DNA of 64,000 nt from Prosthecobacter debontii. GTDB taxonomy: Bacteria > Verrucomicrobiota > Verrucomicrobiia > Verrucomicrobiales > Akkermansiaceae. Below the pieces are notes generated by a model. The model was given only the letters and a program-made list of their open reading frames with translations, did not search any database and was not told where the DNA came from. Positions within the stretch are counted from its first letter, which is position 1, and each line of letters opens with the position of its first letter. The stretch lies in assembly GCA_945870855.1 (NCBI GenBank), contig CAMBTP010000004.1, forward strand, positions 43,986 through 107,985. Reading direction: 5' to 3'. Position numbers and translations under genes: made by a program. This document shows positions 7,425-14,494 of the stretch, in pieces.

Positions 7425-8441
7425 ATGAATCCAAATAACAACACCCACCTCCTCGACGCCGTGTGCCGCCGGGGCGTCCTTGTCGCAACCTCCGTCCGTT
7501 ACTGGCGCGGTTGCAAGAAGCTCAGCCCCGAAGACCTCGGTCTCGATCCCGCACACGTATCCGAAAGGCTCATCCAACTCGGACACAAGCGGCTCATCCC
7601 GCGCGACGCACTCCAGGCATTCGCCCTGATTGAATCACGCGTGCAAGCATCTGTCGAAAGTGCCAGCTTCCCGTTCCTGGGTGGCATCGGGCGCTTCGTT
7701 CCCAACCCACGTCTCGGTGACTTGACCGACACCCTAGACAAGCTGCGCGACGAGTTCCGTGAAGCGACACTCGACTTTGTCGCCGGCTATTCGCCATTGC
7801 GTGAAAACGCGTTGGCCGAATGGCGAGAAGCCGCTCAGCACATGAACGGCAGCGCAGAGCGTTTGATCGCTACCATCGAGCAATCATTCCCGCCCGCCGG
7901 GGAAATCGCCAAGCGCTTTGCGTTCGAGACCCGGCTATTCCAAATCGCTGCTCCCGATAGCATCCGCTTGGAAGTTGTAGAAGGCGTCGCTGAATTTGAA
8001 GCCGTGGAAGACCGCCGCCGGATCGCAGAAGATGCCACACGCCGCATGCAGAACGACCTCGACGGATTCATCCGCGAGAGCGTCGCATCGTTGCGCGAGG
8101 AAACCGCACGCCTCGCCGGAGAGGTTTTGGCTACCATCGACGGATCTGAAAACGGCGTCCACCAACGGACGCTCAATCGCCTCACGACGTTCATCGACAG
8201 CTTCCGCACGTTGAACTTCGCCGGTGACCAGCAGTTAGAGCAGACGCTCGAACGATTCCGGCGCGATCTCCTCAGCCGCAGCGCCGAGGAATACCGCAAT
8301 CAGCCCGGAGCCATGGCCTCGCTCACCGACGGCCTCAGCCGCCTCCGCGAAAACGCCGTGCAACTCGCCCGCAGCGACGCACGTGAAGTCATCTCCCGTT
8401 TCGGGCAGATGGGCACACGTAGGCTCGCAGCTGTAGGCTGA
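7425..8441 (+). CDS. DUF3150 family protein
   Basis: The 338-residue product contains the DUF3150 opening I recognise: a short N-terminus, then WRGCKKLSPEDLGL (residues 27-40), a helical segment, FPFLGGIGRFVP near residue 83, and a long Glu/Arg-rich helical remainder. DUF3150 proteins occur on plasmids and integrative elements, often near AAA+ ATPases; to my knowledge their biochemistry is not established. No signal peptide or membrane segment is seen. It stands as its own unit between two hairpins, upstream of a toxin-antitoxin pair and the DUF1257/DUF2997/AAA cluster. Confidence 0.7.
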   Translation: MNPNNNTHLLDAVCRRGVLVATSVRYWRGCKKLSPEDLGLDPAHVSERLIQLGHKRLIPRDALQAFALIESRVQASVESASFPFLGGIGRFVPNPRLGDLTDTLDKLRDEFREATLDFVAGYSPLRENALAEWREAAQHMNGSAERLIATIEQSFPPAGEIAKRFAFETRLFQIAAPDSIRLEVVEGVAEFEAVEDRRRIAEDATRRMQNDLDGFIRESVASLREETARLAGEVLATIDGSENGVHQRTLNRLTTFIDSFRTLNFAGDQQLEQTLERFRRDLLSRSAEEYRNQPGAMASLTDGLSRLRENAVQLARSDAREVISRFGQMGTRRLAAVG

Positions 8442-8451
8442 AACATTAACC

Positions 8452-8486
8452 CAAACTCCGCTGGACTTTACATCCGGCGGAGTTTG
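8452..8486 (+). terminator. hairpin after DUF3150 gene
   Basis: CAAACTCCGC (8452-8461) pairs perfectly with GCGGAGTTTG (8477-8486) around a 15-base loop, ten bases after the DUF3150 stop. Its sequence differs from the neighbouring hairpins although position and size match, so structure rather than sequence is conserved. Confidence 0.65.
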
Positions 8487-8525
8487 CGTGCTTGTTTCAT
8501 CCAAAATTTCTGCCAAATTTCTGCC

Positions 8526-8771
8526 ATGTCCGCTACGGTCGCAATACCAGTTCCCAGCTCCCTGCTGCTCCATTCCAAGGATTTCGCATCTCTGGAAAAA
8601 CGCAGCCGCCTGCTTCTGGCTCTGAAATTTTTCGAACTCGAAGAACTCACTTCGGGACAAGCCGCTGCCATGTGCGGACTGTCGCGTGTGGCCTTTCTGT
8701 TTGAAGCAGGCAAAAGCGGGATACCAGTCGCAGAGCTATCGGATGAGGAATTATCCGCAGAATTCTCATGA
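8526..8771 (+). CDS. UPF0175 family antitoxin
   Basis: The 81-residue protein ends with the UPF0175 pattern: a helix (EKRSRLLLALKFFELEELT) followed by SGQAAAMCGLSRVAFLFEAGKSGIP, a helix-turn-helix-like segment. It is probably the DNA-binding antitoxin of a type II pair. The start was placed at the ATG at 8526, because sequence upstream in the same frame is the hairpin leader. Its stop overlaps the ATG of the DUF3368 gene (8768-8771), the usual organisation of this pair. Autoregulation is likely for the family but no operator is evident. Confidence 0.75.
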   Translation: MSATVAIPVPSSLLLHSKDFASLEKRSRLLLALKFFELEELTSGQAAAMCGLSRVAFLFEAGKSGIPVAELSDEELSAEFS

Positions 8772-9268
8772 ACCCAATTTTCGAAGCGCCCGTGGTCTGC
8801 AACGCAGGCCCACTAATTGGTTTGGCCCGCGTGAATCTGGCTTGGCTACCATTCAGGTTATTTCCCGAAGTCATCGTGCCTGAGGAAGTGCGAGTTGAAT
8901 TGCTAGTCAAGGAATCCCCGGATCGCAGCCAACTCATCAAAGCCCTGGAACTGGCGCGCATCCATCAATGCCATGGCAAACCAGATCCTCTGCTACACAC
9001 GGAACTCGATTCCGGAGAGGCCGCGGTGATCGCCACGGCACTTGAACTCGGAGTATCCGCCGTGGTGCTTGATGAAAAGAAAGCCCGTCGTATTGCCGCA
9101 CACATCTACGGCATCAACGTTAAAGGCACCGCCGGACTGCTGGTGGAAGCCAAACGCCGTGATTTGATTCAAGCGGTCAAACCCTGCCTCTATGGTATGA
9201 TCCAAGGAGGTTATTTCCTCGGCCCCAATCTGGTGTCCTCATGTCTGGATGCCGCAGGTGAAAGCTGA
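8768..9268 (+). CDS. DUF3368 family PIN-like toxin
   Basis: At 166 residues it has the normal size for DUF3368. The opening VVCNAGPLIGLA is the family's version of the PIN first acidic motif (N is common here in place of D). Other conserved parts are DSGEAAVIATALE (acidic helix), AVVLDEKKARRIA (second acidic motif) and the closing GTAGLLVEAKRR. PIN-domain toxins cleave RNA; RNase activity for this protein is inferred. It is coupled to the UPF0175 gene. The pair sits inside the DUF3150/AAA block, possibly as a stabilising module of the mobile element. Confidence 0.8.
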   Translation: MNPIFEAPVVCNAGPLIGLARVNLAWLPFRLFPEVIVPEEVRVELLVKESPDRSQLIKALELARIHQCHGKPDPLLHTELDSGEAAVIATALELGVSAVVLDEKKARRIAAHIYGINVKGTAGLLVEAKRRDLIQAVKPCLYGMIQGGYFLGPNLVSSCLDAAGES

Positions 9269-9290
9269 AGACATCAACCCACCTAATGAC

Positions 9291-9319
9291 AGCCCGCCTG
9301 GCCACAAACCCGGCGGGCT
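9291..9319 (+). terminator. hairpin after DUF3368 gene, with T-run
   Basis: AGCCCGCC (9291-9298) pairs with GGCGGGCT (9312-9319), followed by TTTTTCG. The eight-base arms are identical to those at 6067-6095. The run of T after the stem makes this the most terminator-like of the set. Confidence 0.7.
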
Positions 9320-9498
9320 TTTTCGTGTCCGTTGACTGACACGAACCTTTTCTCCCAGCAAGCTGACAACCCACCCATCACGCCGACTTCGCCCTCACAC
9401 GCCTGATTTTTCAACCACCACCAAAACAACAAAAACTCCCAACATTACCCCTCCCCTACCAAGCCCACTCCCATCACACATACCCCTGACCAATCGCA

Positions 9499-9537
9499 CG
9501 AAAGGCGGCTCCTCCATACCGGACGAGCCGCCTTTCG
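9499..9537 (+). terminator. hairpin in leader of DUF1257 gene
   Basis: CGAAAGGCGGCT (9499-9510) pairs perfectly over 12 bases with AGCCGCCTTTCG (9526-9537), loop 15 bases, 45 bases before the DUF1257 ATG. No gene lies immediately upstream, so it is not simply the terminator of an adjacent ORF. This argues for a 5' leader role such as transcript protection, attenuation or protein binding. Confidence 0.6.
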
Positions 9538-9582
9538 CGTTTCTCCAACAACCCCAAACAACAATTAACAAAACAAAGAACC

Positions 9583-9972
9583 ATGTCTCACTTCACAACA
9601 ATCCAGACCCAGATCCGGGATCTCGAAGCCTTGCGCGACGCATCCGTCGAACTCGGCCTCCAGCTCCTGGCCGATACCAAGTGCCGGGGCTACGCTGGCA
9701 TCACCCGACCCGCACCGCACATCATTAAGCTGACAGGCCCGTATGACATCGCGGTCGAGCCGGACAAGGAGAACCCCGGCAGCTACGGCCTCACCACCGA
9801 CTGGTGGGACGGCCACGTCGCCAAGGAAGTCGGCACCGGCTACGGTCGCCTGCTGCAATCCTACGGCATTCATAAAACCATGCGCGAAGCCCGCACCCGC
9901 GGACTGCGCGTGCTCCGTAAACAAGAGCAAGACGGCAGCGTCCTGCTTACACTGGAAGGAGGTTCGCTATGA
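9583..9972 (+). CDS. DUF1257 (Ycf35-like) protein
   Basis: The 129-residue product begins MSHFTTIQTQIRDLEALRDA, the DUF1257 opening, and has the family's middle (Y-D-I-A-V/G-x-x-x-D-W-W) and a closing GYGRLLQSYG followed by a basic segment and LTLEGG. DUF1257 is the family of chloroplast/cyanobacterial Ycf35, for which I know no molecular function. Its stop overlaps the DUF2997 start (9969-9972), beginning a coupled DUF1257-DUF2997-orphan series followed by an AAA+ ATPase of the Ycf46 type. Co-occurrence of Ycf35-like and Ycf46-like proteins suggests they act together. Confidence 0.78.
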   Translation: MSHFTTIQTQIRDLEALRDASVELGLQLLADTKCRGYAGITRPAPHIIKLTGPYDIAVEPDKENPGSYGLTTDWWDGHVAKEVGTGYGRLLQSYGIHKTMREARTRGLRVLRKQEQDGSVLLTLEGGSL

Positions 9973-10172
9973 GCCGCCGCATCCACGTCCGCGTTTCCCC
10001 AAGTGGGGAAATCACAGTCGAGGCCGAAGGCTTCCAAGGTAAAGGCTGCGAGGCCGCGACCAAAGCTATCGAGGACGCACTCGGAAAGCCTAGGGAGCGC
10101 ACCAGCAAGCCCGACTTCTGGAGACAAAACAATCGCCAGAACAACCAACAACAACTCGGAGGCCAGGGATGA
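9969..10172 (+). CDS. DUF2997 protein
   Basis: A 67-residue protein with a short beta hairpin (IHVRVSPSGEITVEAEGFQG) followed by a helix containing G-K-G-C-E-A-A-T-K-A-I-E-D-A-L-G. This is the DUF2997 pattern, typically found beside DUF1257. The single conserved cysteine in KGCEAAT is notable. Start and stop are coupled by ATGA overlaps to the genes on both sides (9969-9972 and 10169-10172), implying a stoichiometric complex. The molecular role is unknown. Confidence 0.75.
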   Translation: MSRRIHVRVSPSGEITVEAEGFQGKGCEAATKAIEDALGKPRERTSKPDFWRQNNRQNNQQQLGGQG

Positions 10173-10414
10173 AATCCACCCTCCGCTTCGATCCGGGCGG
10201 CCACATCGGCTGCCTATACACCGAAGCGATCGATCTCCGTGCGCTCGGGCGACTCCACGTCGTCCGGGCCACGGATATTCGCTTCAACGACTCCACCCAA
10301 AAGTGGGACGTGCATGACGCCGCGACCGGCCAACTGCTCTTCTCCCACACATCCCGAACTGAATGCCTGCGCTGGGAACAAACCAACCTCCAGCCGCAGC
10401 CTCTACCCCAATAA
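10169..10414 (+). CDS. small conserved-looking orphan (81 aa) in the DUF1257 cluster
   Basis: The protein contains LYTEAIDLRALGRLHVVRATD, then IRFNDSTQKWDVHD and a terminal SRTECLRWEQ. It reads as a compact beta-rich domain with conserved Trp and Cys. The start is fixed by an ATGA overlap with DUF2997. It lies 26 bases before the AAA+ ATPase gene. I recall similar short proteins in comparable clusters but cannot name a family. No membrane segment. Confidence 0.65.
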   Translation: MKSTLRFDPGGHIGCLYTEAIDLRALGRLHVVRATDIRFNDSTQKWDVHDAATGQLLFSHTSRTECLRWEQTNLQPQPLPQ

Positions 10415-10440
10415 CTTCTAACCAATAACCACATCTCATT

Positions 10441-11970
10441 ATGAACCTCACCACCTACCTACGAGCCGGCTACCCCGGCCTCGCTCTCATCACCTCCGAA
10501 GAAGCGCGCGCCGAGGCGGAAGTCTCCGCCGCCTGCAATTCGCTCAAACGCAGCCTCCATGCTTGGTCATCCACCGAAGGGTTGGTTGACACCAAGGAAG
10601 GCCGCGTCACCGCATGCCCCGATCCACTGGACGCACTCCAGCTTCTCGATGGCATGTTTGCCAGCACAAGCCCACGTCACGTGGTGCTGATGCGTGACCT
10701 CCAACTCCACATGGAGCAAACCGATCCCATGCTCGTCCGCCGATTGAAGGACACACTACGCATTGCTAAGACCAATGGACACGCACTGATCCTGCTCGGC
10801 TGTCGCTTGAAACTACCGCCCGAACTAGATCACGAAATTACACACGTGGATTTCACGCTACCCGGCCCCACCGAACTCGGCGCGGTGCTCGATGGCATCG
10901 TCAAATCGGCGAAGTTGAAAAACGTCCACGAAGTCGTCCGGGAGTCCGCTTTACAAAGCGCACTCGGCCTCACCACCACGGAAGCTGAAAACGCGTTCGC
11001 CTTGTCTGTAGTCGAAACCAGAGGCATCGATCACAAGGTCATTGCCCGCGAAAAAGCACGGACCTTGAAAAAGAACGGACTCATCGAAGTAGTCGAAGCC
11101 ACCACGTCTCTAGAGGACATCGGCGGACTCGGCCTGCTCAAGGAATGGCTGCAACGCCGCTCCGGGGCATTCAGCGAATCCGCAAAAACCTACGGGCTGC
11201 CCGCTCCGAAAGGTTTGCTCATTGTCGGCATACCCGGCACAGGCAAATCGCTCACCGCGAAAGCCACCGCCGGCGCGTTTGGGCTACCACTGCTTCGCCT
11301 TGATATGGGCTGCGTGTTCGGCGGCATCGTCGGCCAATCGGAAGCCAATCTCCGCTCCGTCATCCAGACGGCCGAGGCCATCGCCCCGTGCGTGCTGTGG
11401 ATCGATGAAATCGAGAAAGGCTTCTCCGGAAGCTCGTCGAGCGGCAGCACTGATGGCGGAACCTCCTCCCGCGTCTTCGGCTCGTTCCTGAGCTGGATGC
11501 AGGAAAAGACCAAAGCCGTGTTTGTTGTGGCGACGGCCAACGATGTTTCCAAACTCCCGCCCGAGTTCCTGCGCAAAGGGCGCTTCGATGAAATGTTCTT
11601 CGTCGATCTACCCGATGCTCTGGAGCGCGCGCAAATCTGGGACATCGTCATCGCCCGGCACAAACGCAAGCCCACCGACTTCGACACCGTCGTCCTCGCC
11701 CGCGCCTGCGAGCAGTTCACGGGTGCCGAAATCGAGGCAGTGTTCATCGACGCCATGCACGAGGCCTACGCCGAAGGCAAGGAGCCGGGAGCGAAGGAGA
11801 TCCTCGAAGCCATGACCCACACCGTCCCGCTGGCACAGCTGATGGACAGCAAGATCGCCGCCCTACGCCAATGGTCGAAAGGCCGCGCCCGCGAAGCAGC
11901 AAGCAGGAGCACTACCACCGCTACCACAACCGGCTCCCGCCCCAGCAGGCGGATGTCGGAGATGAACTGA
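10441..11970 (+). CDS. AAA+ ATPase, Ycf46-like
   Basis: This 509-residue protein has an N-terminal domain of about 220 residues similar in layout to Ycf46 (including PDPLDALQLLD and a LILLGCRLKLPPELDHEI strand-helix region) and a classical AAA module: IGGL near 227, Walker A GIPGTGKS at 263-270, Walker B VLWIDE at 318-323, sensor-1 N367 in ATAND, and arginines R378/R381 in RKGRFDE positioned as arginine fingers. A Ser/Gly-rich insertion follows Walker B (residues 327-343). The C-terminal tail is Thr/Ser/Arg-rich and probably disordered. It should form an oligomeric ATP-driven remodeller; the client is unknown. It closes the DUF1257-DUF2997-orphan cluster. Confidence 0.85.
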   Translation: MNLTTYLRAGYPGLALITSEEARAEAEVSAACNSLKRSLHAWSSTEGLVDTKEGRVTACPDPLDALQLLDGMFASTSPRHVVLMRDLQLHMEQTDPMLVRRLKDTLRIAKTNGHALILLGCRLKLPPELDHEITHVDFTLPGPTELGAVLDGIVKSAKLKNVHEVVRESALQSALGLTTTEAENAFALSVVETRGIDHKVIAREKARTLKKNGLIEVVEATTSLEDIGGLGLLKEWLQRRSGAFSESAKTYGLPAPKGLLIVGIPGTGKSLTAKATAGAFGLPLLRLDMGCVFGGIVGQSEANLRSVIQTAEAIAPCVLWIDEIEKGFSGSSSSGSTDGGTSSRVFGSFLSWMQEKTKAVFVVATANDVSKLPPEFLRKGRFDEMFFVDLPDALERAQIWDIVIARHKRKPTDFDTVVLARACEQFTGAEIEAVFIDAMHEAYAEGKEPGAKEILEAMTHTVPLAQLMDSKIAALRQWSKGRAREAASRSTTTATTTGSRPSRRMSEMN

Positions 11971-12156
11971 AGCTATTGTCGCCGCAGTCCGTAAAGCGGG
12001 CTGCGGCGATTCAGCCGCGCCCGATTTCTTTGAGAAACTCCTTGTCGGTGAGGCATCCGGACGGATCTCGATCCATTTCCTCTGAGCGCCGCAACGCCTT
12101 GGTCACCCCTCATCATCCTCGACTTCATACAACCGTGGTAAGTCCATGCGCTTGGG
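11971..12156. other. convergent intergenic spacer
   Basis: It lies between the plus-strand ATPase and the minus-strand nucleotidyltransferase gene. I see no gene. A terminator would be expected here, but no strong hairpin stands out. Confidence 0.3.
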
Positions 12157-12912
12157 TCAGGTCGGGTTCGATGGGAAACGGTGCTCTAGCCAGCGTGTGA
12201 TCTTGCCTTCCCCGAAGTCCAGCATCTCGTCGAAAGGCCAAACGTCCGTGTAATCAAAACCCCAGAGCATGGAGGATTTCTTGGCATCCGATGAACACAG
12301 GACATCACGAATCTCATCAAGGATATTGACCACCGCCCGCTCGGGGATAGCCCCCTTGCGGTAGGTTTCCAAAAATTCCCTGATAAAGGCGCGGGTGCAT
12401 AGCAACATCATTCTGGCATGCTTCACATCCTGCCTTCCTTCCTGGGGGATCAGCGCGGAATTAGCGAGCTTTGCCTTCAGTATCAGGTGAGGAAGAGGCA
12501 CCCTGCCAACGACGCCCTCAGCCTCGATGTTCATGGTTCGTGCCAGATCGTTCTGGTTCAGACCGAGAACGCTGTGAAGCACCTCGACCCTGAGAAATCC
12601 TCCTTCCGGTTGTGGAATATCAAGACGCCCGAATACGGGACTACGTGGCTCCGATCGCAGCAATGTTCCTTTGACGCGGCGCTGGAGTCGCTCCAACAGC
12701 TCCATGTTTCCCACCAGATCCAGATCCTTGCTGCGGAAAGGTAGGTATTCCGAAAGTTCGTGAACACCCATCGCCATATAATAACGGCTCCAGAGACCCG
12801 CCGCATGACCTCCGACGATAACAGGTGGATCCTCGCCATTTTCACCGCAGCAGATGACATCGGCAAAATCGCTGATTTCGGATTCGAGAGGTGATTCGCC
12901 TGGCAGCTTCAT
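12157..12912 (-). CDS. nucleotidyltransferase-fold protein (probable toxin-type)
   Basis: Residues 31-39 (VIVGGHAAG) supply the GG helix cap of the pol-beta nucleotidyltransferase fold, and SKDLDLVG at 61-68 gives the D-x-D metal pair (D63, D65). The remainder is helical and includes LLCTRAFIREFLETYRKG. Size (251 residues) is close to toxin-type nucleotidyltransferases such as AbiEii and relatives, but overall sequence is different. Its ATG overlaps the stop of the small upstream gene (12909-12912). A toxin/partner pair is inferred from this layout and from the island context; enzymatic activity is not demonstrated. Confidence 0.65.
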   Translation of the reverse strand: MKLPGESPLESEISDFADVICCGENGEDPPVIVGGHAAGLWSRYYMAMGVHELSEYLPFRSKDLDLVGNMELLERLQRRVKGTLLRSEPRSPVFGRLDIPQPEGGFLRVEVLHSVLGLNQNDLARTMNIEAEGVVGRVPLPHLILKAKLANSALIPQEGRQDVKHARMMLLCTRAFIREFLETYRKGAIPERAVVNILDEIRDVLCSSDAKKSSMLWGFDYTDVWPFDEMLDFGEGKITRWLEHRFPSNPT

Positions 12913-13103
12913 TTGTCGTAATATCGCTTCAGTGTCTTGCTGAAGTCCTGAAGCGTGATCTTCGCACTCAGAGGGATGAATGAATTTTCCTCCTCCAGCT
13001 GCTCGGGCGTCACCTCGCCACGCGCCAGCCGCAGCTCGTCGCGTTTCCGCGCCCGCCGCTTGTCGCGTTGAAGCGCCTCAAAGCTGACCGTCCTGACTTT
13101 CAT
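12909..13103 (-). CDS. small partner of nucleotidyltransferase (64 aa)
   Basis: The product begins MKVRTVSFEALQRDKRRARK and is highly charged, with a basic N-terminal helix and an acidic middle (EVTPEQLEEENS) before a conserved-looking end (TLQDFSKTLKRYYDK). I chose the ATG at 13103; an upstream in-frame start at 13127 would add eight residues. The stop overlaps the nucleotidyltransferase start, so the two are coupled with the small gene first, as in antitoxin-toxin operons. No recognised family. Confidence 0.55.
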   Translation of the reverse strand: MKVRTVSFEALQRDKRRARKRDELRLARGEVTPEQLEEENSFIPLSAKITLQDFSKTLKRYYDK

Positions 13104-13177
13104 AGCCAATACCCTTACCCGCCGCATGCCATCGGGTCAAGCACACGCGCGCCCTTTTCCACCGCATGACAGACCCG

Positions 13178-13270
13178 CCCCGCACGACGTGCCAAGCGCG
13201 GCGCGGGTCACGACAAGGCCGCCACGGACTACCTGGAGAGGTATCCCGTGGCGGCCATTTCGTTTTCTCC
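13178..13270 (+). repeat. leader repeat copy 1 (upstream of 13306 gene)
   Basis: This segment is homologous to 13768-13857: both share CCGCACGA, CCAAGCGC, GGGCACG/GGGTCACG, AAGGCCG and end in a GGCGG...CATTT tract. Copy 1 includes the 11-base hairpin at 13217-13256. The two copies flank the 13306-13731 gene, so they look like successive gene leaders of one family. Confidence 0.5.
13217..13256 (+). terminator. hairpin in leader of 13306 gene
   Basis: GGCCGCCACGG (13217-13227) pairs perfectly with CCGTGGCGGCC (13246-13256) around an 18-base loop, followed by ATTTCGTTTTCTCC, 50 bases before the ATG at 13306. It matches the position and tail of the other leader hairpins. Confidence 0.6.
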
Positions 13271-13305
13271 AAACACCAACACCAACCCCAACCATAAAGA
13301 CCAAA

Positions 13306-13731
13306 ATGGCCAACTACTACGCCACCGCACGCAGCAACTACTTCGCCGTGAAGGACGAAATGACATTCCGGCAATGGGCGGAGTTCGCAGGACTCAAAGT
13401 CCTCGATCCCGACCACAAGAACAAATCCGCCGACGGGATCCGCCGCTTCGCGATCACCCCGGATACCGGGGACGACGCGGGCTGGCCGGATCACCGCTAC
13501 AACGAGGAAACCGATGAGTATGACGAGGTCGATGTCCCCCGCGAACTCGCCGCCCACCTGCGGGAGGGCGAGGTCGCCGTGCTCATGGAGGTAGGCAGCG
13601 AGAAGCTGCGATACCTCTGCGGCTACGCCACCGCCGTCAACAGCGATGGCAAAACCGTCAGCATGTCCCTCGAAGGCATCTACGCCCGCGCCGCGAAACT
13701 CGGCACCCATGTCACCCGCGCCGAATACTGA
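13306..13731 (+). CDS. hypothetical protein (141 aa) of the hairpin-leader gene set
   Basis: The product begins MANYYATARSNYFAVKDEMT and contains a W-rich centre (DDAGWPDHRYNE) and a C-terminal half (LMEVGSEKLRYLCGYATAVNS) that looks like an alpha/beta domain. I recall similar proteins opening with an N-Y-Y-A-T-A-R-S-N-Y-F pattern on phages and plasmids, but know no function. The ATG at 13306 was chosen because it follows the leader hairpin at the usual spacing and upstream frame sequence is the leader itself. It is acidic and soluble. Confidence 0.65.
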   Translation: MANYYATARSNYFAVKDEMTFRQWAEFAGLKVLDPDHKNKSADGIRRFAITPDTGDDAGWPDHRYNEETDEYDEVDVPRELAAHLREGEVAVLMEVGSEKLRYLCGYATAVNSDGKTVSMSLEGIYARAAKLGTHVTRAEY

Positions 13732-13767
13732 CCACCCATCCGCCCAGCTCAGGGCGGAACATCCCAG

Positions 13768-13857
13768 CCCGCACGAAACGCCCAAGCGCAGGCCGGGCAC
13801 GGCAAGGCCGTCATGCGAACCACTCCCCCGGTTCCATGGCGGCTACATTTTCCTTCA
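13768..13857 (+). repeat. leader repeat copy 2, without its gene
   Basis: This is a diverged copy of the leader at 13178-13270, with its hairpin degraded (GGCCGTCATG against a later CATGGCGGC). It is followed not by a plus-strand gene but by the end of the minus-strand AbiEii remnant. It suggests that a further gene of the hairpin-leader set once followed and was replaced by the AbiE segment. Confidence 0.5.
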
Positions 13858-14491
13858 AAGAATCCCACTGCAATAGCGAGCCACCTTGTCGAACTGCAAA
13901 TCGATGCCGCCATCGATCCCGCACTCTGCCGCAAGCTTTGTGAATACCGCCCCCCAGAACCCGGGCGGCGGCTCCAGCACACTCGGCACCGGATGTGTTT
14001 GCCTTCGCTGAAACGTGTCCACGATGTCCCGTCTGAGCCGCTCCGGATCCATGGCGGAAGTATCGATCAGCAGAACCAGATCGACCAAATCCTTGACCCG
14101 TGTGTTTGGCCGCTCGCCGCGTGGCAACGTGTAGGAATGGATTTTTTGCGCAAAATGCTCCTCACGCGAAATCGATGGAAACCGGCCTGCGGTGATTCCG
14201 GCAAACCCCAGCCAGTCCCGTGGCTCCGTCCACTCATAAGGCTCGCGTTGAATGTCGCCCATTCCAACATCCAGGTGAAACCGCGCGAACAACCTGCCAT
14301 CCAGGCTGCACTCAACCGGATGGCGTGAGCCGCCATGGAGGATTGCCCTCGGCGAACAAACGCACCAGCAGTCGATCAAACGCCACTTGCCGCCGCATGC
14401 GCTGGAGATCCACTCCCTCGGCCTTGGACGCGGCGTTGAGCCGGTCTTCCAGCGCGCGACGAAATGCGAATGCGGTCGAGTAGGATTTCAT
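13855..14491 (-). pseudogene. abiEii: AbiEii-type nucleotidyltransferase toxin, internally deleted
   Basis: An ATG at 14491 starts a 59-codon frame (MKSYSTAFAFRRALEDRLNA...) that matches the N-terminus of AbiEii toxins and ends at a TGA (14312-14314). The C-terminal half continues in another frame, with DGRLFARFHLDVGMGD, then HFAQKIHSYTLPRGERPN and VKDLVDLVLLI, typical of AbiEii. The catalytic GG...D-x-D segment that should lie between them is absent. The gene therefore has an internal deletion with a frame change and should be catalytically dead. It lies three bases after the abiEi antitoxin gene. Confidence 0.75.
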
Positions 14492-14494
14492 GCT

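Larger units (their letters stand above)
9269..9582. other. long A/C-rich leader with two hairpins and an inverted repeat
   Basis: These 314 bases contain no gene. They begin with the hairpin at 9291-9319, then an inverted repeat TTCGTGTC (9322-9329) and GACACGAA (9338-9345), then about 150 bases of A/C-rich unstructured sequence, and finally the hairpin at 9499-9537. This is the longest leader in the block and precedes the four-gene DUF1257 cluster, so it probably holds that cluster's promoter and any regulatory element. Confidence 0.55.
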
